NCBI RefSeq assembly: GCF_022758885.1
Contig: NZ_JALEBH010000001.1
Location: 620,001 to 684,000, forward strand
DNA length: 64,000 nt
Direction of reading: 5' to 3'
DNA from: Sphingobium sp. BYY-5
GTDB taxonomy: Bacteria > Pseudomonadota > Alphaproteobacteria > Sphingomonadales > Sphingomonadaceae
The first letter of the stretch is position 1. Each line of letters opens with the position of its first letter. The notes beneath the pieces are model-generated. The model had not been told where the DNA came from and searched no databases. It saw nothing but the letters and a program-made list of their open reading frames with translations. Shown in pieces: positions 1 to 10,416 of the stretch. The position numbers and the translations under genes were made by a program.

Positions 1-1
1 A

Positions 2-2200
2 ACGCGCCCACGCTTCGTCCTGACGATCTACGCGGGGTCGTTCCTGCTTTTCCTGGTCCAGCCGATGATCGCCCGCATGGCGCTGCCGCGCCTGGGCGGC
101 GCGCCGTCGGTATGGAATTCGGCCATGCTGGTCTATCAGGCGCTGCTGCTTGCGGGCTATGCCTATGCCCACTGGCTGGGCCGCTTCGGTGCGCGGCGGC
201 AGGCGATGATCCATCTCGGCCTGTTCCTCTTCTCCGCCATCTTTTTGCCGATCGGGCTGGCCGGGTGGCAGCCGCCTGCGGATGCGGAGCCGGCCCTTTG
301 GGTGCTCGGGCTGCTGGGCGCGTCCATCGGTCCGCTCTTCTTCATCGTCGCCGCGCAGGCGCCGCTGCTGCAACGCTGGTTCGCCATCGCCGACGGGAGC
401 GATCCCTATCCGCTCTATGCCGCGTCCAACCTGGGCAGCTTCGCCGGGCTGATCGCTTATCCGCTGCTGGTCGAGCCGCTGCTGACGCTCAAGGCGCAGA
501 GCATTCTCTGGTCGCTTTGCTATGGCGCGCTCTTCTTCCTGGTCTATGCCAGCGCCCGCCGACTGCCGCTTGACGGGGAGGTCGCCGGAACACAGGAACT
601 GGCCGACGCGGTGCCGCCACCGGACCGGCGCACCATGCTCTACTGGATCGTGCTGGCGGCCGTGCCATCGGGGTTGATGCTGGCGACCAGCCTTTACCTC
701 ACCACCGACATCGTCGCCATGCCGTTGCTCTGGGTGCTGCCGCTCGGCCTCTATCTGCTGAGTTTCTCCATCGCCTTTGCCACGCGCCGTGGTCTGGCCG
801 AACTTTCTATGCTGGTTGCGCCAATTCTGCTGCTGATCGGCGCCTGCATCGCGTTTACGGGGGGCGTTCAGTTTCCGGTCTTCGTCGCCATCGGCATATT
901 GGCGGTGTTGTTCGTAACGGCCGTCGCGCTCCATGCGCAGCTCTATGCCCTGCGCCCGGCAGCGGTGCATTTGACGCGCTTCTATCTGCTGATGGCGGTC
1001 GGCGGCATGATGGGCGGGCTGTTCTGCGCGCTGCTCGCGCCGCTCATCTTCGACTGGACCTATGAATATCCGATCCTGCTGGTCGCCGCCGCGCTCCTGC
1101 TTCCGGCGCGCGCACCCTTCCTGCGCCTGCCGCGCTTAATATGGGATGATCCGCGCCGCCGGGTCTGGCTGGCGGCGGTGATGCTCCTGCTGGGTCTGTC
1201 GCTGTCGATGATCGGCGGCGGGCTGCTGGCATCGGAGTGGAAATCCCCGCTGGTCAAGACAATTTGCTTTACCGCCATCATCGCCATGGGGGTATTGGCG
1301 CTGGGTCATCGGCTGTTGACGGCGGGGATGCTGATCTATCTGATGCTCTGCCTCAGCGGTTGGGAAAAGCTGGCCCAATCCGCGACGGGTATGCTGACGC
1401 GCAGCTATTTCGGCGTCTATGGCGTGGCTGACAAGGGTCCGGACGAACGCATCCTGTTCCACGGCACCACGTTGCACGGCATCCAGAATCGTGCGCCGGC
1501 GCAGGCGCTCGATCCCACCAGCTATTATGCGCCGGAGTCGGGCGTCGGCCTGGCGCTGCGCCATGCGCCGGACCTGTTCGGCCCGCGCGCGCGCATCGAT
1601 GTGGTCGGCCTGGGGGCGGGGACGCTCGCCTGCTATATCCGGCCGGGCCAGAGCTGGCGCTTCTATGAGATTGATCCGGCCATGGTCGCGATCGCCCGCA
1701 ACCCCGCTGACTTCACCTTCTTGTCGCGCTGCCAGCCCCATGCTGACATCGTGATCGGCGATGCGCGCATGACGCTGGTGCGGCAACCGGCTGGCGGTGC
1801 GGACCTGCTGGTGATCGACGCCTTCTCCTCCGACACCATTCCGATGCACCTGCTGACGCGGGAGGCGCTGGCCATTTATGGTCGCCGCCTTGCTCCTCAC
1901 GGCCTGCTGCTCATCCATATTTCCAACCGCTATCTGGACCTGCGCCCGGTGCTGGCCGCCGGGGCGCGGGCAGGGGGCTGGCAAGCGCGGCTTCGCCATT
2001 ATGTGCCGGACCAGCGCGACGCTGGCCGTCACTATACGGCATCGGTCTGGGTCGCCCTGTCGCGCGATCCGGCGCAGTTGGACCGACTGGTGGCGCGTAC
2101 CGGTCCCGACCGATGGCAGGCCTTGCCCGGACGGTCCGGCTTTGCCGCCTGGTCGGACGATCATGCCAGCATCCTGCTGATCCTGAAGATCAGACCATAA
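2..2200 (+). CDS. Membrane protein fused to a spermidine-synthase-like domain (5' end outside window)
   Basis: The frame is open from base 2, so the true start lies upstream; 732 residues are visible. The N-terminal two thirds is a string of hydrophobic segments typical of multi-pass membrane proteins. The C-terminal ~200 residues carry a Rossmann methyltransferase/spermidine-synthase-like fold: a glycine-rich loop (VVGLGAGTLACY), an acidic residue closing the next strand (FYEIDP) and a DLLVIDAFSSDTIPMHLLT block. This matches the family annotated as fused MFS/spermidine synthase. The first visible residues (RFVLTIYAGSFLLFLVQPMIAR) are the usual start of the first membrane segment. The polyamine activity is unproven, because many members are known only by homology. 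The gene lies 13 bases upstream of the carbonic-anhydrase-like gene and may be cotranscribed with it. Confidence 0.85.
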   Translation, partial: TRPRFVLTIYAGSFLLFLVQPMIARMALPRLGGAPSVWNSAMLVYQALLLAGYAYAHWLGRFGARRQAMIHLGLFLFSAIFLPIGLAGWQPPADAEPALWVLGLLGASIGPLFFIVAAQAPLLQRWFAIADGSDPYPLYAASNLGSFAGLIAYPLLVEPLLTLKAQSILWSLCYGALFFLVYASARRLPLDGEVAGTQELADAVPPPDRRTMLYWIVLAAVPSGLMLATSLYLTTDIVAMPLLWVLPLGLYLLSFSIAFATRRGLAELSMLVAPILLLIGACIAFTGGVQFPVFVAIGILAVLFVTAVALHAQLYALRPAAVHLTRFYLLMAVGGMMGGLFCALLAPLIFDWTYEYPILLVAAALLLPARAPFLRLPRLIWDDPRRRVWLAAVMLLLGLSLSMIGGGLLASEWKSPLVKTICFTAIIAMGVLALGHRLLTAGMLIYLMLCLSGWEKLAQSATGMLTRSYFGVYGVADKGPDERILFHGTTLHGIQNRAPAQALDPTSYYAPESGVGLALRHAPDLFGPRARIDVVGLGAGTLACYIRPGQSWRFYEIDPAMVAIARNPADFTFLSRCQPHADIVIGDARMTLVRQPAGGADLLVIDAFSSDTIPMHLLTREALAIYGRRLAPHGLLLIHISNRYLDLRPVLAAGARAGGWQARLRHYVPDQRDAGRHYTASVWVALSRDPAQLDRLVARTGPDRWQALPGRSGFAAWSDDHASILLILKIRP

Positions 2201-2213
2201 GAGGAAAGCCATC

Positions 2214-2798
2214 ATGCCGGCCCCTGCCTATCCCGACGTCAGCATCATCCCCTTCGGCGGCAAGGCGCCGGTGATTCATCCCAGCGCCTTTATCGCGCCG
2301 GGGTGCCGGATCGTCGGCGACGTGGAGATCGGCGAGGACGCCAGCATCTGGTATAATTGCGTGATCCGTGGCGACGTGAACCGGGTCCGGATCGGCGCGC
2401 GGACCAATGTGCAGGACGGCACGGTCATCCATTGCGACAGCCCCGGCGACCGTGTCGACGGCCGCCCCGCCGAAGGCTGGCCAGCGATCATCGGCGATGA
2501 TGTGCTGATCGGCCACATGGCGATGATCCATGGCTGCGTGCTGCACGACCGGGCGTTCGTCGGGCTGGGCGCGATCGTCATGAGCGGCGCGACGGTGGAG
2601 AGCGACGCGATGCTGGCCGCGGGCGCGCTGCTATCGCCCGGCAAGACGGTGCTGCACCGCCAGCTTTGGGCAGGTCGTCCCGCCAAATATATGCGCGACT
2701 TGAGCGACGAGGCGCTGATCGACATGCGCGAGGGCGTGGACCATTATGTCCACAATGCCAAGGCGCATAAGGGGGCGATCAAGGCGGCGCTGGAATAG
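2214..2798 (+). CDS. Gamma carbonic anhydrase family protein (left-handed beta-helix)
   Basis: This 194-residue protein is made of hexapeptide repeats of the left-handed beta-helix type (for example IVGDVEIGEDASIW and CVIRGDVNRVRIG). The three histidines expected to hold the metal are visible in IHCD and in IGHMAMIHGC. Length and motifs fit the YrdA/CaiE/PaaY group of gamma-class carbonic anhydrases. Many of these bind zinc but have unproven or weak hydratase activity. The start ATG at 2214 has a good ribosome site (AAGAGGAAAG) in the 13-base gap after the upstream gene, so the two are probably cotranscribed. A palindromic repeat follows the stop codon. Confidence 0.9.
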   Translation: MPAPAYPDVSIIPFGGKAPVIHPSAFIAPGCRIVGDVEIGEDASIWYNCVIRGDVNRVRIGARTNVQDGTVIHCDSPGDRVDGRPAEGWPAIIGDDVLIGHMAMIHGCVLHDRAFVGLGAIVMSGATVESDAMLAAGALLSPGKTVLHRQLWAGRPAKYMRDLSDEALIDMREGVDHYVHNAKAHKGAIKAALE

Positions 2799-2825
2799 GG
2801 CGGTTTTAGGCACTTATTTGCACAC

Positions 2826-2909
2826 CGTCATGCCGGACTTGATCCGGCATCCAGAGTCGCAGGCGCTGCCCTCTGTGGCCCTGGATGCCGGATCAAGTCC
2901 GGCATGACG
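2826..2909. repeat. Palindromic intergenic repeat (GTCATGCCGGACTTGATCCGG type)
   Basis: The left arm CGTCATGCCGGACTTGATCC is matched by its reverse complement at the right end, giving a long hairpin around a short divergent centre. It lies between two convergent genes and could also act as a bidirectional terminator. Elements of this style are common between genes in sphingomonads (known from the group, not tested here). Confidence 0.85.
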
Positions 2910-2952
2910 CTGAAAATAAGGGTGAAGCTCTGAACCTCTAACAAGAGAGACC

Positions 2953-3474
2953 TCAGGGCTGCGGCAGACGTGCTTTCATCGCGTCGATGCGGTCATTCTG
3001 CTGGTCCACCTGCGCCAGAGTCGCGCTGCGGGCGGTGTCGATATCCGCCAGGCCGCCACGGGCCTTGCCATCGGCCACCTGATCGCTGCGCTCGACATAG
3101 AGCGTGTCCAGACTTGCCAGCGCCGACACGCTGTCGTTGCGCGCGGCTTCCAGGCTGCTGATCGCCACCTGTGCGGCGACCCATATGTCGCTGGATACCG
3201 CCGCGCCCGACGCTCTGTGCACGGCCTTGTCCGCCTTGGCATAGGCGGCGTCGAACGCGACCGCGCCCGTTTTCGCCTGCGCGACATAGCGTGCAATGTC
3301 GGCCGATAGCTGCGGATCGGCCGGCGCTGGCGCTGGCGGCGGCGCGACTTCGGCCACCGGAGCGCTCTCGATCGGCCGCTTGGCGAGCGAGGGATAGCCC
3401 GACTGCCCACCGGCGCAACCGGAAAGCAGCAGGGCCAGATAAGGCAGGAAGCGGCGCGGACTCATGATCTGCAT
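2953..3474 (-). CDS. Putative lipoprotein of unknown function
   Basis: This 173-residue protein has a typical lipoprotein signal: positively charged MSPRR, a hydrophobic stretch and a lipobox LLSGC, with the cysteine near residue 20. Next comes a proline/alanine-rich linker (VAPPPAPAPADP) and an alanine-rich, largely helical region to the end. I do not recognise a functional domain. The start could be 3474 or the ATG nine bases downstream at 3465; neither has a clear ribosome site. It lies just downstream of eda on the same strand, but the gap and the lack of functional link suggest it is a separate unit. Confidence 0.7.
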   Translation of the reverse strand: MQIMSPRRFLPYLALLLSGCAGGQSGYPSLAKRPIESAPVAEVAPPPAPAPADPQLSADIARYVAQAKTGAVAFDAAYAKADKAVHRASGAAVSSDIWVAAQVAISSLEAARNDSVSALASLDTLYVERSDQVADGKARGGLADIDTARSATLAQVDQQNDRIDAMKARLPQP

Positions 3475-3505
3475 TTAGGGGGGCGAGCGGCGTGGCGCAA
3501 TGGCC

Positions 3506-4123
3506 TCAGCGCGGCAGAGCTGCTGCCGCGCGGGCCAAAGCCTCGATCTTCGCCGGGTCGATCGGTCCCTTGGGCACGACCCAGCTACCGCCGACGCATT
3601 TGATGAAGGGTTCGGCCAGCCATTTGGGCGCGGTTTCGGCGGTGATGCCGCCGGTGGGGCAGAAGCGCGCCTCATAGAGCGGTGCGGCCAGAGCCTTGAG
3701 CGCCGGCAGGCCGCCTGAAGTTTCGGCCGGGAAGAATTTGAAATGGGTCAGGCCCATGTCCAGCCCGCGCATGATGTCGCCGGCGGTCGCCGTGCCGGGC
3801 AGGAAGGGCAGGCCCGCCTCGATCGCCGCCTTGCCCAGCGGCTTGGTCAGGCCGGGGCTGACGGCGAAGCGCGCGCCCGCCTTCATGGCGGCGTCCAACT
3901 GCCGGGGGTTGAGCACGGTGCCAGCGCCCACGACTGCGCCCTCGACCTTCGCCATCTCGCGGATCACGTCCAGCGCGGCGGGCGTGCGCAGCGTCACTTC
4001 CAGCGCGGGCAGGCCGCCCGCGACGAGCGCCCGCGCGATCGGCAGTGCATCCTCGACCCTCTCGACCACCAGCACCGGGATTACCGGGGCCAGTTCCATA
4101 ACCTGGGCGACGGTCAGGCTCAT
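3506..4123 (-). CDS. eda: 2-dehydro-3-deoxy-phosphogluconate (KDPG) aldolase
   Basis: This 205-residue class I aldolase splits KDPG to pyruvate and glyceraldehyde 3-phosphate, the last step of the Entner-Doudoroff pathway. The catalytic glutamate is visible in LEVTLRTPAA, the Schiff-base lysine in HFKFFPAE, and the phosphate-binding glycine stretch in CPTGGI. The central AGTVLNPRQLDAAMKAGARF block is also diagnostic. The start codon overlaps the glk stop by four bases (ATGA), so the two are translationally coupled. It is the last gene of the block zwf-edd-glk-eda. Confidence 0.96.
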   Translation of the reverse strand: MSLTVAQVMELAPVIPVLVVERVEDALPIARALVAGGLPALEVTLRTPAALDVIREMAKVEGAVVGAGTVLNPRQLDAAMKAGARFAVSPGLTKPLGKAAIEAGLPFLPGTATAGDIMRGLDMGLTHFKFFPAETSGGLPALKALAAPLYEARFCPTGGITAETAPKWLAEPFIKCVGGSWVVPKGPIDPAKIEALARAAAALPR

Positions 4124-5094
4124 GCATTCTTCTCCCTAAAAGCGGCTGCGGCCCCGAACAGGCCGATTTCTTCATGGATAGCGCAACGGATCGGCACGGT
4201 CGCCATCAGGCTTTCGAACCGGCCCTTGGCCTTGAAACGGGTATGGAAGCCGCTCTGCGGCAGGAAATCGCGCATCCGCTGGGTCAGGCCGCCAGCCAGC
4301 ACGACGCTGTGGGGACCATGGGCCAGCGCCAGGTCGCCCGCCACCGATCCGTAGCAGAGGCAGAAGCGTTCCAGCGCCGCGCGGGCGAAGGGATCGCTGC
4401 CGTCGAGCGCGGCCTGCCAGAGTTCGGGATCTTCCATCAGCACGACGCGGTCGTGGCCGATCGTGGCCATCGCCTTGTAGATATAGTTGAGGCCGGGGCC
4501 GGATACGATCCGTTCGGTCGACACGCGCAGGAACTTGTCGCGCAGATAGGCGAGGATCTTTTCCTCCAGATGATCGAGTGGCGCGAAGTCCAGATGGCCG
4601 CCCTCGGTCGCGATGACATGGGGATGACCGTCGTCATAGGCGATCATCGCCACGCCCAGTCCCGTGCCGGGGCCAAGGATGGTGACGCCGCCATCGCGGG
4701 GGAAAGGGCGGTCTTCGCCGAAGAGGAGCGGCAGATTTTCGTCGGGCAGGCGCGATACCGCATGGGCCACCGCCTCGAAATCATTGACCAGCCGCACCGT
4801 CCGCACGCCAAGGTCGTCCGCCAGCGTATCGGCGCGGATCACCCAGTTGCTGTTGGTCAGCTTGATGATTTCCCGCCCGATGGCGGTGGCAAAGGCGATC
4901 GATACGGCGTCGGGCAGGTCGCCATGCGCCTTCTCATCTTCGGCAAAGGCGGCCCAGCAGGCCTGAAGGCTGGGATAGTCCGCGACCTTATATTTGCGCA
5001 CGGTACCAAGCGTCGGCACGCCCCTGGCGTCCAGCGAGGCGCGCGCGAAGCGGGCATTGGTCCCGCCAATGTCGACGGCGATGAGGTTGGTCAT
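4120..5094 (-). CDS. glk: Glucokinase
   Basis: The 324-residue product phosphorylates glucose with ATP and feeds the Entner-Doudoroff route. The phosphate-binding motif AVDIGGTNARFA is at the N-terminus, followed by GPGTGLG, EGGHLDFAP and LAGGLTQRM, as in the bacterial Glk family. The open frame reaches back to an ATG at 5124, but that codon sits inside a palindromic repeat. The ATG at 5094 gives the standard N-terminus MTNLIAVDIGGT and is preferred. Its 3' end overlaps eda by four bases. Confidence 0.93.
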   Translation of the reverse strand: MTNLIAVDIGGTNARFARASLDARGVPTLGTVRKYKVADYPSLQACWAAFAEDEKAHGDLPDAVSIAFATAIGREIIKLTNSNWVIRADTLADDLGVRTVRLVNDFEAVAHAVSRLPDENLPLLFGEDRPFPRDGGVTILGPGTGLGVAMIAYDDGHPHVIATEGGHLDFAPLDHLEEKILAYLRDKFLRVSTERIVSGPGLNYIYKAMATIGHDRVVLMEDPELWQAALDGSDPFARAALERFCLCYGSVAGDLALAHGPHSVVLAGGLTQRMRDFLPQSGFHTRFKAKGRFESLMATVPIRCAIHEEIGLFGAAAAFREKNA

Positions 5095-5119
5095 CAAAAA
5101 GGCATCCAATTCATTTGCC

Positions 5120-5197
5120 GTCATCCCGGCGAAAGCTGGATCTCACAAGGCCAGGCTGCGCCCGAACGCTAGAGAGGCCAGCCTTCACCGGCATGAC
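5120..5197. repeat. Palindromic repeat between edd and glk
   Basis: GTCATCCCGGCGAAAGCTGG at the left is matched by the inverted copy CCAGCCTTCACCGGCATGAC at the right, with three mismatches. It fills most of the 112-base gap between edd and the preferred glk start. In the transcript it would form a hairpin that could tune processing or relative expression. Confidence 0.75.
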
Positions 5198-5206
5198 GGG
5201 GTGATG

Positions 5207-7025
<1,819 letters not shown>

Positions 7026-7033
<8 letters not shown>

Positions 7034-8489
7034 GCCAGCTTGCTCCGTCGCGTTCGATAAGGGCAATGGCCGAAGACGGACCCCAGTTCCCCGAAGAATA
7101 GGGGGCGGGCTTCACATTGGCCTCTTTCCACCCATCGATGATTGAATCGATCCATGTCCACTGCGCTTCCACCTCGTCGCGGCGGACGAACAGGGTCGCG
7201 TCGCCGGCCAGCAGATCCAGGATCAGCCGCTCATAGGCGATGCGCCGCCGCTGTCCGGCGAAGGCGGCGGTCAGCGACACGTCCAGCGTCACCTCCTCCA
7301 GATGCACCTGCCGTTCCAGGCCCGGCCTTTTGCTCATGATGGCAAGGCGGATATATTCTTCGGGTTGCAGGCGGATGACAAGCGTATTGGGTTCCAGACC
7401 CGTGCTGTGGCCGTCGCGACCGAAAATGCTGTGACGCACCGGTTTGAACTGAATGACGATTTCCGACTGGCGCGCCGGCATCCGCTTGCCGGTGCGCAGG
7501 TAGAAGGGCACGCCCTGCCAGCGCCAATTGTCGACATAGGCTTTCAGCGCCACGAAGGTTTCGGTGTCGGACGGCTTGCCCAGTTCGTCGGCATAGCCGG
7601 TGACGATCTGCCCCTGCACCGCGCCCGGCGTATATTGGCCGCGCACGCTATGGGTCTTGACCGTCTCGTCGGTCATCGGGCGCAGTGAGCGCAGCGCCTT
7701 CACCTTTTCGTCGCGCACGGCGGTCGGGTCCATGCGGGCGGGCGGCTCCATCGCGATGATCGACAGGACCTGGAGCATATGATTCTGCACCATGTCGCGC
7801 AGCGCGCCGACACCGTCATAATAGGAAACGCGGCCTTCCAGCCCCACCGTCTCACCCACGGTGATCTGCACATGGTCGATCGCGGTGGCGTTCCACAGCG
7901 GTTCGAACATCACATTGCCGAAGCGCAGAGCGAGCAGATTCTGCACCGTTTCCTTGCCCAGATAATGGTCGACACGGAAAATCTGCTCTTCGGCGAAAAG
8001 CGCGCCGATGCCGTCATTCACTTCTTTCGAGGATGCCAGATCCTTGCCGATCGGCTTTTCCATCGCGATCCGCGTCTTGGGCGTGATGAGGCCAGCGTCG
8101 GCCAGTCCCTGAGCGGTCGGTGCGAACAGCGAGGGCGGTGTGGAGAGATACACCGACAGACCGCGCTCCAGCCGCCCGTCGATCCGTTCGGCCAGCGCTT
8201 TGAATTGCACGGCATTGCCTGCCTCGACCGGCTGATAGCCGATCATGGTACGGAACCGTTCCGCAATCTCCGCCTCATAGCGATCGGCGGGCAGAAATTG
8301 CTGCAACGCCGCGCAAACTTCGCTGCGGAAATCGTCATCCGACATGGCCGACCGGCCCGATGCAACGATCAGGAAATCGTCGGGCAGCAGCCCGTCAGCC
8401 AGGAGGTTGTAAAGCGACGGAAAAATCATGCGGCGGGCCAGATCGCCCGTGGCACCGAATAACAGGAACGTGGCAGACGGTTCGGTCAA
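7026..8489 (-). CDS. zwf: Glucose-6-phosphate 1-dehydrogenase
   Basis: The 487-residue protein oxidises glucose 6-phosphate to 6-phosphogluconolactone with NAD(P)+. The dinucleotide-binding fingerprint [10 protein letters not shown] is at the N-terminus and the catalytic motif RVDHYLGKE is near residue 175. It is the first gene of the minus-strand block zwf-edd-glk-eda, which lacks a lactonase gene (pgl); that step must be encoded elsewhere. It overlaps edd by eight bases. Confidence 0.97.
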
Positions 8490-8672
8490 AGGAACACCCT
8501 TCTCCGTTTTGAAGTTGTCTATGTCTGCACGATGCCGCCCTTATAGCGAGCGCGGATCGTTACGCAAGAAGGCTATCGAGCATGTCGTCCTGCCGCAACA
8601 TAATGCCTGTTGCGTTTCGTTCGATCCCTCGAAATCCGGCCTTTGCGGCGCACGCGAACCGCAATATGCGGG

Positions 8673-9095
8673 TCAGGCTGGCCCTTGCAACCCTATTCTG
8701 CCACGCCGCCAGTTGAAAATATGGGCGAGGGCGAGCAGCGCGCTCCCCGCGATGGTCCAGATCGCCTCCCGCCACGCGCCTTCGACCAGCACCGCGCCGA
8801 TCCCCATCAACAGCAGGCCGGACAGGCCGAGAATCAGCGGAAGTCCCGACCGATGGGCGCGCTGCCCCTGGACCAGCGCGAACAGGCTGGTCGGAATGGC
8901 GAGCGCCAGCATCACGATATGGAAGGATTCGCCCGGATCGATCCGGCTCGCGAAAGCGGGGAGCAGCGCGAAGAGCAGGGGCAGCCCCAGGCAGTGCAGC
9001 GTGCAGAGCGAGGAAGCGCAGAGCGCGAATCCATCCAGCCAGCGGTTTGGCCCCGCTACGCCTTGGGCCGCCTGCCGCTCTCCGCAATCCGTCAT
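8673..9095 (-). CDS. MerC-domain membrane protein
   Basis: The protein has 140 residues and four predicted membrane helices. The cysteine pattern LCASSLCTLHCLGLP in the first helix is the mark of the MerC family, named from mercury resistance but often found outside mer operons in sphingomonads. The open frame extends to 9134, but the ATG at 9095 gives the usual short N-terminus (MTDCGER). No mercury genes are nearby, so a role in metal handling is only possible. It is the last core gene before the island. Confidence 0.8.
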   Translation of the reverse strand: MTDCGERQAAQGVAGPNRWLDGFALCASSLCTLHCLGLPLLFALLPAFASRIDPGESFHIVMLALAIPTSLFALVQGQRAHRSGLPLILGLSGLLLMGIGAVLVEGAWREAIWTIAGSALLALAHIFNWRRGRIGLQGPA

Positions 9096-9312
9096 ATATA
9101 ATCCAGTGTGATACAAAGTTACATTGCGGCGCATGTGGGAATGTCAGGGTCGTCTGTCAAGCACGCCATTTCCGATCCGCTATGTCAGCAACCGTTGCGG
9201 CAAGGATAAAAGTTTCGGTTGCTCCATTCCCGTCTGGAAATCCGCTAATCATGCACCTATAGGGGCGAGTAAGAGTCGATCCTTGGCCACGTCCCGTGTG
9301 CTGGATCGGCAC

Positions 9313-9350
9313 GCGGATGTGGCGAAATGGTAGACGCAGCGGACTCAAAA
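9313..9350 (+). pseudogene. 5' half of a tRNA-Leu(CAA) gene split by the island
   Basis: The sequence is a perfect tRNA-Leu 5' half: acceptor arm GCGGATG, D arm, anticodon stem GCGGA and anticodon loop CTCAAAA with anticodon CAA. It then stops matching at base 9351. The acceptor arm pairs exactly with CATCCGC at 47867-47873, and the anticodon stem with TCCGC at 47832-47836. The missing 3' half therefore lies 38.5 kb away at the other island end. Confidence 0.93.
9344..9350. repeat. Left attachment core of the island (CTCAAAA)
   Basis: Seven-base direct repeat, identical to 47825-47831. It is exactly the anticodon loop of the split tRNA-Leu. Crossover within an anticodon loop is a known habit of tyrosine recombinases. 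Confidence 0.8.
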
Positions 9351-9683
9351 ACCGGTGTTGCGATAGGCCGTTCGTTCTATGCGGTAGAATTTTCTGAATG
9401 AAAGCAATGGCTTAATCGTTAGTCTGGAAGGTCGATTTAGGGCCTGCATTTTCTAGGTGCCGCATAGGAGCCGCTAGAAAGTGGGTTCAGGAGTATTTGG
9501 GAGGGCTCGCGAGGGTTCGAGCCAATTCCGGCATCAGTCGGAGTGAGGTCTGCTCACACTTAGTCTGTAGGGGTAGACGTTCAGGTGGTGGATGGGCGCA
9601 CGAAGGGCTGGAAATTAAATTTGGCCCCCTCTATAGCGCCTCAAGAAGTTGATTCTTGGTCACGAGAGAGTGGCAATCGACGT
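9351..9683. other. Non-coding left end of the island
   Basis: No convincing coding sequence is present. It contains an inverted repeat TTTCTAG (9450-9456) / CTAGAAA (9474-9480) and a small hairpin around GGCTCG...CGAGCC near 9506-9525. Such repeats could be recombinase arm sites, but this is a guess. Confidence 0.5.
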
Positions 9684-9772
9684 GCGGGTGTGGCGGAATT
9701 GGTAGACGCAGCGGATTCAAAATCCGCCTCTGAGTGATCAGAATGTCGGTTCGAGTCCGACCACCCGTACCA
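9684..9772 (+). tRNA. tRNA-Leu(CAA), island-borne
   Basis: This is a complete 89-base class II tRNA including an encoded CCA. The acceptor arm GCGGGTG pairs with CACCCGT (first pair G-U), the anticodon stem is GCGGA/TCCGC with loop TTCAAAA (anticodon CAA), the variable arm is TCTGA-GTGA-TCAGA, and the T arm is GTCGG/CCGAC with loop TTCGAGT. It reads UUG. It differs from the split host copy in acceptor arm, D arm and variable arm, so it is not a simple duplication. It lies 333 bases inside the island and would replace the host gene that the insertion broke. Confidence 0.96.
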
Positions 9773-9788
9773 ATCAGAGCTTCGTTAT

Positions 9789-10080
9789 TCACACCATGTC
9801 TGTGGTTCGGCGTGCAGAAAAGTCTGTGACGCAAATTTGCTGATGCGCTTTGCAGCGAAAGTGGCGGACAATAAACGCTAGCTTTACCGCGTGACCTGCC
9901 AAGGGTAGGGCCGCAATGCGACGGGAATGACGGCATGGACCCGGAAACTCAGGGGCCGCACCTCGGGCAGTGGTTTTCACGCAGCGCACTGCGAACGAGG
10001 ATGGTCGTACAGTCAGCACCTTGTAGCAGCACTGACAATTGCTGCCGTCTGATCGGGGCGGCGCGAGGCTATGATCGGAG
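9789..10080 (-). pseudogene. Decayed ISL3-family transposase N-terminal fragment
   Basis: Translations of the minus strand in two frames give pieces that resemble the N-terminal zinc-finger region of ISL3 transposases. One is HCPRCGP followed by SMPSFPSHCGPTLGR; in the shifted frame there is ALPLAGHAVKLAFIVRHFRCK followed by FSARRTTDMV. The two frames must be joined by a frameshift, and a stop interrupts the first, so it cannot be functional. The rest of the element is absent. The identification is from memory of the family pattern. Confidence 0.5.
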
Positions 10081-10416
10081 GAAAGAGGCAGGTGCCATCT
10101 CCAATTTCGGGCCACCTGCTCCCGTCGGGAAATAGTGTCTGTATCGATTAGCCAGACTGACCGATCATCGAAGCAGCAGACCAGTTGATGCCTTCATCGA
10201 GTCGAAAGCCAAGCCCGCCCACGCGGCCGCCGACAGATCTCGGAACGCAAACGGCGTGCCAACTTGAGAAGAGAGCAAAATCAGGCTCTTGGTGGCCTGA
10301 CGTTGTCGTCGGGCGGACAATTTATCCAAAGCCACAGGACACAATGTCCGTGGAAAACAAGGCCCCATCGTGCTTACTTAGCCGGATGTTTTCAGGTGTA
10401 TTGGACGTAGCTGATC
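10081..10416. other. Region upstream of the YdeP-like gene
   Basis: No supported gene. It holds the tandem operator pair described separately at 10315-10349, followed by 67 bases to the start codon. I could not find a -24/-12 element with the correct GG-N10-GC spacing here. A GG occurs at 10403-10404, where the spacing seen at the other loci predicts one, but its matching GC is missing. Confidence 0.5.
10315..10349 (+). promoter_or_regulatory. Tandem activator-binding sites upstream of the YdeP-like oxidoreductase gene
   Basis: GGACAATTTATCC (10315-10327) and GGACACAATGTCC (10337-10349) fit the island consensus GGACA-N3-TGTCC. The second is a perfect inverted repeat. Their centres are 22 bases apart, about two helical turns. 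The same paired layout occurs at three other island loci. Confidence 0.7.

Noticed and set aside
9095..9134. GTGATACAAAGTTAC upstream of the MerC-domain gene as a possible Zur/Fur-type box
   Set aside because: Only partly palindromic and without a second example to compare.
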